A stretch of DNA of 11,089 bases from Chloroflexota bacterium (GTDB lineage: Bacteria > Chloroflexota > Anaerolineae > UBA3071). Numbering within the stretch: the stretch's first letter is position 1; each line of letters starts with the position of its first letter. Positions 6,481 to 11,089 of this stretch are shown here, in pieces. The stretch covers positions 7,585-18,673 of the forward strand of contig JACNHM010000257.1 of the NCBI GenBank assembly GCA_014383605.1, in the 5' to 3' direction. The translations under genes were made by a program, and so were the position numbers. The notes beneath the pieces were generated by a model. It made no database searches, had not been told where the DNA came from, and saw nothing but the letters and a program-made list of their open reading frames with translations.

Positions 6481-6536
6481 CGATTTGCCGATTTGCTGAT
6501 TTGCCGATTTGCCGATTTGCCGATGTGCCGATTTGC
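6481..6536 (+). repeat. Octamer tandem array, seven units of CGATTTGC
   Basis: Seven contiguous 8-bp units. Five of the seven are CGATTTGC or differ from it only at the first base (units 1, 2, 4, 5, 7 are exact; 3 begins with T); unit 6 has a single T-to-G change. The array ends four bases before the ATG at 6541. Read in frame it encodes an eight-residue repeat (RFADLPIC type) without stops. Confidence 0.95.
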
Positions 6537-6540
6537 TGAC

Positions 6541-7398
6541 ATGAATCGATGTTCCAAACAGGCTCTCCGTTTCTTCGCCATTCTCTTGGCGGGGATTGCT
6601 TTGACCATCAGCCTTTGGCGGGCGAGCACGCTGGCTCAGATGCCAGAGGCCGCGTCGGGGCGGACTTCTCGCGCCCCGGGTCTCGCATCCTCTCCCGCCA
6701 GCACGCTCATGGAACGGGCTGCTCTGGAGCCAACGCCGACCTCTACTCCCACCCAGACAGGGAGCCGGACGTTCCTTCCCTTGATATTCAGATCCTTTCC
6801 CATCAGAACACCGACGTGGACACCCACCCCCACAGCGACGTGGCCCCCTACTCCGACACCGACGCCGACACCCACCCCCACAGCGATGTGGACACCCACG
6901 CGGACACCGACGCCGACTCCCACACCGACACCCACGCGGACACCGACGCCAACTCCCACACCGACACCCACACGGACACCTACGCCAACGACAGCGGCGT
7001 GCCCGGTGGACAACGTTTCAGGATTCTACGACGTTCGGTATTCCAATCTTCAACACAATTGCCCGTTCACCGTTCCCGATCCGCCGCCTGAAAACATTGA
7101 AGTGGTTCAGAACGGAACGGCTTTGACCTTCCGCACGACCGCGGGCGACTTCACCGGCGTGATGGATCGCCAAACGGGCGATTTCCAGGTGGGTGCAACC
7201 ATAACGGTATCGCCCTGTACCTTTGGGTGTGTGAGCACGACGACGGGCACGTTCCATTTGGGCCAGAACCCCATGACCTTCGCTGGCACAGGGAAGCTTG
7301 ACGTCCTGAACCCCTTCGGTGCAGTGTTCTGCACCATCACCTATGACGTCGCCGGGACGCGCACAAGCTGCACCGCTACCGCTTTGAGAATAGACTGA
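6541..7398 (+). CDS. Secreted protein with Thr-Pro linker and cysteine-containing C-terminal domain
   Basis: The start at 6541 gives 285 residues; an upstream TTG would only add translated octamer repeats. Residues 1-33 look like a signal peptide (MNRCSKQALR, hydrophobic 11-25, then STLAQ). Residues 64-89 include RTFLPLIFRSF, a short motif I associate with secreted Chloroflexota proteins. Residues 90-151 are nearly pure Thr-Pro repeats with a few Trp and Arg, a flexible linker. The C-terminal part (154-285) is predicted beta-rich and has six cysteines (154, 174, 226, 230, 264, 277), suiting disulfides outside the cell; its WYDV-like opening GFYDVRYS and alternating hydrophobics suggest a small barrel or sandwich, but I do not recognise the family. 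No ribosome-binding site is visible because the octamer array occupies that place. A hairpin terminator follows the stop. Confidence 0.8.
   Translation: MNRCSKQALRFFAILLAGIALTISLWRASTLAQMPEAASGRTSRAPGLASSPASTLMERAALEPTPTSTPTQTGSRTFLPLIFRSFPIRTPTWTPTPTATWPPTPTPTPTPTPTAMWTPTRTPTPTPTPTPTRTPTPTPTPTPTRTPTPTTAACPVDNVSGFYDVRYSNLQHNCPFTVPDPPPENIEVVQNGTALTFRTTAGDFTGVMDRQTGDFQVGATITVSPCTFGCVSTTTGTFHLGQNPMTFAGTGKLDVLNPFGAVFCTITYDVAGTRTSCTATALRID
6808..6993 (+). repeat. Low-complexity ACNCCN tract coding for the Thr-Pro linker
   Basis: The tract is made mainly of hexamers encoding Thr-Pro. It contains longer in-frame direct repeats, including near-identical 25-base segments beginning at 6819 and 6867 (offset 48, one difference), and further units with CGGACACCGACGCC around 6900-6960. 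The opposite strand is also open as Val-Gly repeats, which is a shadow. Confidence 0.88.
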
Positions 7399-7415
7399 GT
7401 AGATCCAAAAAGCTC

Positions 7416-7445
7416 GCGGTGGACTGCCAAGTCCACCGCCTTTCT
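7416..7445 (+). terminator. Intrinsic terminator after the Thr-Pro protein gene
   Basis: A perfect 10-bp GC-rich stem (7416-7425 with 7430-7439) around the 4-base loop GCCA, followed by CTTTCT. It lies 17 bases after the stop at 7398. An AAAAA run directly upstream (7407-7411) would give a T-run on the other strand, so it could act in both directions. Confidence 0.75.
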
Positions 7446-7514
7446 GCCGCACTTGGTAGTCCGGCAGGAGCAACCTTGCATCTACTGAAACTGAGCACAT
7501 TGATGGAGACAGGG

Positions 7515-8264
7515 ATGTCCATCCTGGAAGCTAAAGCGCTGAGCAAACAATACCAGCTGGGCGAACACAGCGTGAACGCCCTGGCTGGCGTGGACTTCGT
7601 GGTGCAGAAAGGCGAGTTCGTGGCCATCATGGGGCCTTCCGGCAGCGGAAAATCCACGCTGCTGCATCTCCTCGGCGGCCTGGACAAACCATCCCATGGC
7701 GAGGTCACCCTGGCCGGCCAACGCCTCTCCGTGCTGAATGATAATCAGGCCACCCTGGTGCGGCGGCACAACGTGGGCTTCGTCTTCCAGTTCTTCAACC
7801 TGCTCCCCACCCTGACCGCCGAAGAAAACGTCGCCCTGCCCCTCATCATTGACGGGCAAGACCTGCGCAAACATCAGGAGCACATTGACGCCTTGCTGGA
7901 GATGGTGGGGCTGACAGACCGTCGCCGCCACAAACCCGATCAGCTTTCCGGCGGCGAGCAGCAGCGTGTGGCCCTTGCCCGCGCCCTCGTCACCAGGCCC
8001 GCCATCGTCCTGGCCGACGAGCCGACAGGCAACCTGGACTCGAAAACGGGCACGGCCATCATGGAACTGCTGCGCCGCTCCTGCGATGAACTGGGCCAGA
8101 CCATTGTCGTGGTCAGCCACGACCCGCGAGCATCGGCCTACGCCGACCGCGTCGTGTTCCTGGGCGACGGTCTGGTCGTCGGCGAGGTGTTCTGCGCCGG
8201 CACAGAGGACATGAGCCAGCGCATCCGCCTCGTCATCGAGGCCATGGAGCGGCTCCAGAGTTAG
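7515..8264 (+). CDS. ABC transporter ATP-binding protein, LolD/MacB family
   Basis: A 249-residue ATPase with all motifs in place: Walker A GPSGSGKST (40-48), Q-loop at Q92 (FVFQFFNLLP), signature LSGGEQQRVALARAL (144-158), Walker B IVLADEP with catalytic E169, D-loop NLDS (173-176) and switch histidine H202 (VVSHDP). The FQFFNLLPTLTA segment and length are typical of the LolD/MacB/FtsE group, which drives mechanotransmission through FtsX-type permeases rather than membrane transport of a substrate. The start at 7515 is preferred over an ATG at 7503 and a longer frame from 7419 because GGAG lies six bases before it and the family begins with a first strand such as ILEAKALSKQY. The permease gene begins 28 bases after its stop, so the two form one operon. 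The substrate is unknown. Confidence 0.94.
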   Translation: MSILEAKALSKQYQLGEHSVNALAGVDFVVQKGEFVAIMGPSGSGKSTLLHLLGGLDKPSHGEVTLAGQRLSVLNDNQATLVRRHNVGFVFQFFNLLPTLTAEENVALPLIIDGQDLRKHQEHIDALLEMVGLTDRRRHKPDQLSGGEQQRVALARALVTRPAIVLADEPTGNLDSKTGTAIMELLRRSCDELGQTIVVVSHDPRASAYADRVVFLGDGLVVGEVFCAGTEDMSQRIRLVIEAMERLQS

Positions 8265-8292
8265 AGCGATTTATGGTGCAAAACAGGTAAAC

Positions 8293-10878
8293 ATGTTGTA
8301 CACATTCCGGCTGGCCGCTCGCTCCCTGCGTGAGCGACCACTGCGCACGCTGCTGACCACCTTCGCCATCGTCCTGGGCGTGGGGGTCATCCTGGCCAAC
8401 AGCATCACCAACCTGACGGCCATGGATTCCATCACCGTGCTGTTCAGCGAAGCCTCCGGCAAAGCCCACCTGGTCGTCATCAGCGCCAGCACCAACAGCC
8501 AGGGCTTCCCCGAACGCACGCTGCGCCAGGTGAGCGACGCGCCCGGCGTGGCCGTCGCCGCGCCGTCCCTTCAGGTGCAGACGATGCTGGCCGAGGACGC
8601 CTTCGCCGCCCGCACGTCGCTCGCCCTCGGCGGGCTCAGCGCCAGCGGGTTGAGCCTGTACGGCATTGATCCTCTGCTCGATGTCCAGGCTCGCGATTAC
8701 CAGATCGTTGCCGGCCAATTCCTCTCCTCCGACAACGAGGCTTACGACGTTGTCTTGGTCAAGGATTACGCCGACGAGCAGGGCCTCCGTGTCGGCAGCG
8801 ACCTGGAGATCGTCGTCCCGGAAGGGATCGAACAGCTACGGGTGGTGGGCCTGATGTCCAAAGAGGGGCCGGGCCGGCTGAACAACGGCAGCTTCGGCGT
8901 CGTCCCCTTGCGCACCGCCCAACGCATCTTCGGTCGTGTCGGCGACCTGGATCAGATTGACATCGTGGCCACACCGCAGGCCAGCACTGGCCCCGAGCTG
9001 GATGCACTCAAGGCCGCGCTGCAAACGCAATTGGGAGACGGGTACTCCGTGATCTATCCGGCCACCCGCGGCCAGCGCGTGACCCAGATGCTGGACACCT
9101 ACCAACTGGGCTTGCGCTTCTTCAGCGCCGTGGCCCTTTTCGTCGGAGCGTTTCTGATTTATAATGCCTTTTCCATGACCGTGGTCGAGCGAACGCGCGA
9201 AACGGGACTGTTGCGCGCCGTGGGCATGACCCGTCGCCAGGTCATGCGCCAGATCCTGATCGAGGCAGGCATCTTGGGGGTGCTGGGCTCTGTGCTGGGG
9301 TTCGCCTTCGGTATCCTGCTGTCGCAAGGGCTGATCCGCGTGCTCAAGTTCCTGCGGGCGCAGGACGTGACCCTGGTGCGCGTGCCCCTCGACGGTCTCG
9401 CCATCAGCATGCTGGTTGGGGTCTGCGTGACCCTGGTCGCCGCAACCATCCCCGCCTGGCAGGCCGGCCGCATTTCACCCCTCGAAGCCCTGCGCGTCCG
9501 CGGCAAGGCCCAGGAAGGATGGTTCGTCCGCCGTGGCTGGCCCTGGGGGCTGGCGCTCATGACCATTTCGTACCTGGTGATCTTTCAGATCCCCTTGTCA
9601 CCCGAAATGCGCTATCAGTTGGGCGTGATCGCCGTATTCACGCTCTTCGTCGGCGCCACGCTGCTGATCCCGCTCACCGTCGGGGTCTGGGAGCGTGCGG
9701 CTCGCCCCTTGGTGCGGCGCATCTACGGCAACGAGGGCCGCCTGGGAAGCAGCAACATCCAACGCTCCAAATCGCGCACCACGCTGACGGCGGCCGCGCT
9801 GATGGTCGGCGTGGCCATGATCCTCGGCGTCCGCGGCCTGACCAGCGCCTTCGAGCACGACATCCGCAATTGGATCGGCGCCTTCGTGGGCGGCGACCTG
9901 TACGTGCACTCTTCGCTGCCCATGCGCGCCGACCTGGGACAGCGCTTGGAAACTGTGGAAGGAATCGCTGCCGCCGCGCCGGTGCGCCACCTCCAGGTGA
10001 ACCTGCTGCACAGCGACGGCGGCGACGAGGGCGTCGCCTTCATGGCCATTGACCCGGCATCGTACCAGAAGGTGACCACGTTCGTCTTTTCCGACAACCA
10101 GGCCGGCGCCGAACAGTTGCTGGAACAGTTGGGCGCAGGCGACACGGTGTTCGTCTCCAGCGTGCTGTCGGAGAAGTACGGGCTGACGCCAGGCGACACC
10201 ATCCGCCTGGAAACCAGGCGCGGTGTGCAGGATTTCGCCATCGCCGCCGTGGTCGTGGATTTCTACAACGGCGGCCTGGTCGTGCAAGGCAGTTGGAAGG
10301 ACCTGCGTCGCTACTTCGGCCTGAACGACGCCACCATGTTCCTGCTCAAGCTCCAGCCAGGCTTCGCTATGGAAGATGTGCAGAACCGCATTGTCAGCCT
10401 GTACGGCCAGCGCCGCCACCTCAGCGTGGATTCCAACGAGGCGCTCAAGACGCGCGTGCTGCAGTCCAGCGCGCGGGTGTTCAGCCTGTTCGATGCCCTG
10501 GCCCTCATCGCCATCGTCGTGGCCGCCTTCGGCGTGGTCAACACGCTGACGATGAACGTGTCCGAGCGCACGCGGGAGATCGGCGCCCTGCGCGGCCTGG
10601 GGATGACGCGGTGGCAGGTGAGCAAGATGATCCTGGCCGAGGCGGCCATGATCGGGGTGATCGGTGGTGTCTTTGGCTTGATCTTTGGACTGTTCATGGC
10701 TCGCGTGTTCCTGATGGGCGCGGCCGAGCTGCGGGGCTACCAGGTGACCTACGTGTTGCCCGTGCAAGGCATCCTCGTCAGCCTGCTCATCGCCCTGGTC
10801 GTCTCCCAGTTCGCCGCCATCTGGCCGGCGCGCCGGGCCGTTCGTCTGCGCATCGTCGAAGCGATCCAATACGAATGA
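8293..10878 (+). CDS. FtsX-like ABC permease with two MacB-type periplasmic domains
   Basis: An 861-residue membrane protein built from two related halves. The order is: transmembrane helix at about 18-38; first extracytoplasmic MacB_PCD-like domain (about 40-270); three helices (about 273-297, 322-347, 369-390); two middle helices (about 418-434 and 441-463); helix 497-518; second extracytoplasmic domain (about 520-725); three final helices (about 729-754, 780-805, 824-845). The FtsX coupling motif that touches the ATPase occurs twice: ERTRETGLLRAVGMTRRQV (299-317) and ERTREIGALRGLGMTRWQV (758-776). This ten-helix layout matches the large FtsX/DUF214 permeases usually paired with a LolD-like ATPase, likely handling lipoproteins, lipids, peptides or cell-wall signals. 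No MacA-type adaptor is seen. The ribosome-binding site is weak (CAGG). The protein is complete and ends 8 bases before the octamer array. Confidence 0.93.
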   Translation: MLYTFRLAARSLRERPLRTLLTTFAIVLGVGVILANSITNLTAMDSITVLFSEASGKAHLVVISASTNSQGFPERTLRQVSDAPGVAVAAPSLQVQTMLAEDAFAARTSLALGGLSASGLSLYGIDPLLDVQARDYQIVAGQFLSSDNEAYDVVLVKDYADEQGLRVGSDLEIVVPEGIEQLRVVGLMSKEGPGRLNNGSFGVVPLRTAQRIFGRVGDLDQIDIVATPQASTGPELDALKAALQTQLGDGYSVIYPATRGQRVTQMLDTYQLGLRFFSAVALFVGAFLIYNAFSMTVVERTRETGLLRAVGMTRRQVMRQILIEAGILGVLGSVLGFAFGILLSQGLIRVLKFLRAQDVTLVRVPLDGLAISMLVGVCVTLVAATIPAWQAGRISPLEALRVRGKAQEGWFVRRGWPWGLALMTISYLVIFQIPLSPEMRYQLGVIAVFTLFVGATLLIPLTVGVWERAARPLVRRIYGNEGRLGSSNIQRSKSRTTLTAAALMVGVAMILGVRGLTSAFEHDIRNWIGAFVGGDLYVHSSLPMRADLGQRLETVEGIAAAAPVRHLQVNLLHSDGGDEGVAFMAIDPASYQKVTTFVFSDNQAGAEQLLEQLGAGDTVFVSSVLSEKYGLTPGDTIRLETRRGVQDFAIAAVVVDFYNGGLVVQGSWKDLRRYFGLNDATMFLLKLQPGFAMEDVQNRIVSLYGQRRHLSVDSNEALKTRVLQSSARVFSLFDALALIAIVVAAFGVVNTLTMNVSERTREIGALRGLGMTRWQVSKMILAEAAMIGVIGGVFGLIFGLFMARVFLMGAAELRGYQVTYVLPVQGILVSLLIALVVSQFAAIWPARRAVRLRIVEAIQYE

Positions 10879-10886
10879 CCAGAGTG

Positions 10887-11055
10887 GGTAGGTTGGTAGG
10901 TTGGTAGATTGGTAGATTGGTAAACTGGTAAACTGGTAAATTGGTAAATTGGTAAACTGGTAAATTGGTAAATTGGTCCACCAATGTACCAAGGCACCAA
11001 TATACCAATCTACCAATCTACCAATATACCAATCTACCAATCTACCAATCTACCA
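10887..11055. repeat. Head-to-head octamer array forming a large imperfect palindrome
   Basis: The left arm (10887-10977) has about eleven 8-bp units of the type RRYTGGTA (GGTTGGTA, GATTGGTA, AACTGGTA, AATTGGTA). The right arm (10980-11055) has nine complete units of the type ACCAATCT plus a partial unit, which is the reverse complement. The centre ATTGGT-CC-ACCAAT (10972-10985) is a perfect 6-bp inverted repeat. Away from the centre about six of eight bases pair in the units checked. The array starts 8 bases after the permease stop. Confidence 0.95.
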
Positions 11056-11076
11056 TAGACCACAATGAAGGGAAGC

Positions 11077-11089
11077 ATGATGCGACTAC
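11077..11089 (+). CDS. Possible start of the next gene, cut by the right edge
   Basis: ATG codons at 11077 and 11080 are in the same frame as an ATG at 11065. AAGGGA lies just upstream of 11077. Only MMRL is visible, so nothing can be said about function. If real, the gene lies on the same strand as the transporter and is separated from it by the palindromic array. Confidence 0.25.

Noticed and set aside
6636..7013. A Val-Gly repeat protein on the minus strand
   Set aside because: It is the complement of the Thr-Pro linker tract; repetitive DNA keeps several frames open.
7416..7514. Classical attenuator in front of the ABC transporter operon
   Set aside because: The competing strand (7451-7462) is transcribed after the terminator and its T-rich tail, so it cannot prevent termination in the usual way.
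9598..11040. A 480-codon open frame on the minus strand
   Set aside because: It lies opposite the FtsX-type permease, which has full motifs and domain order on the plus strand. Its N-terminus is only translated octamer repeats and the rest is His/Gln/Ala-rich without domains.
10887..11055. CRISPR array
   Set aside because: Units are 8 bases long and contiguous without spacers, and no cas gene is nearby.

Overview
The window reads as a stretch of a high-GC bacterial chromosome, most likely from the phylum Chloroflexota (Anaerolineae/Caldilineae type). This is inferred from gene style: secreted proteins with Thr-Pro linkers, an FLPLIF-type motif, a TolB-like lipoprotein with SH3 domains, giant Ig-like repeat proteins, and octameric minisatellites between genes. 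No rRNA, tRNA, phage, insertion sequence or CRISPR array is visible, so the assignment stays an inference.

Left part, minus strand (about 1-3770). Read in the direction of transcription: an orphan OmpR/PhoB-type response regulator with a good promoter; a MntA/HepT-type nucleotidyltransferase-HEPN toxin-antitoxin pair with a 4-base overlap; a broken NHL beta-propeller gene that keeps only its signal peptide and about one and a half blades; a 185-base leader with a strong hairpin; and a large secreted repeat protein that runs off the left edge. The last gene has no stop codon in the window. Its two C-terminal-most visible repeat units (101 residues each) share 132 identical bases, so they were copied or homogenised recently.

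Middle, plus strand (about 4100-7445). A divergent intergenic region of about 450 bases separates the response regulator from a lone MoaD/ThiS-type sulfur carrier with its own promoter. Next is a 590-residue lipoprotein (two SH3-like domains, then a TolB-like propeller) behind a consensus -35 box. An array of seven 8-bp repeats then runs almost to the start codon of a secreted protein made of a signal peptide, a Thr-Pro linker and a cysteine-containing C-terminal domain. A strong hairpin terminator follows.

Right part, plus strand (7515-10878). An ABC ATPase of the LolD/MacB family and an 861-residue FtsX-type permease with two periplasmic domains form a two-gene transporter operon. They are followed by a 170-bp array of 8-bp repeats arranged head to head, which makes a large imperfect palindrome, and then a possible next start codon at the right edge.

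The least expected pattern is that the two octamer arrays, 4.4 kb apart and different in sequence, reduce to one degenerate unit, YTRCCRAT, differing only by transitions. I see no convincing new multi-gene system. The points most worth following are the octamer family, the arginine in the nucleotidyltransferase active-site motif, the small upstream reading frame in front of it, and the homogenised repeats of the surface protein.
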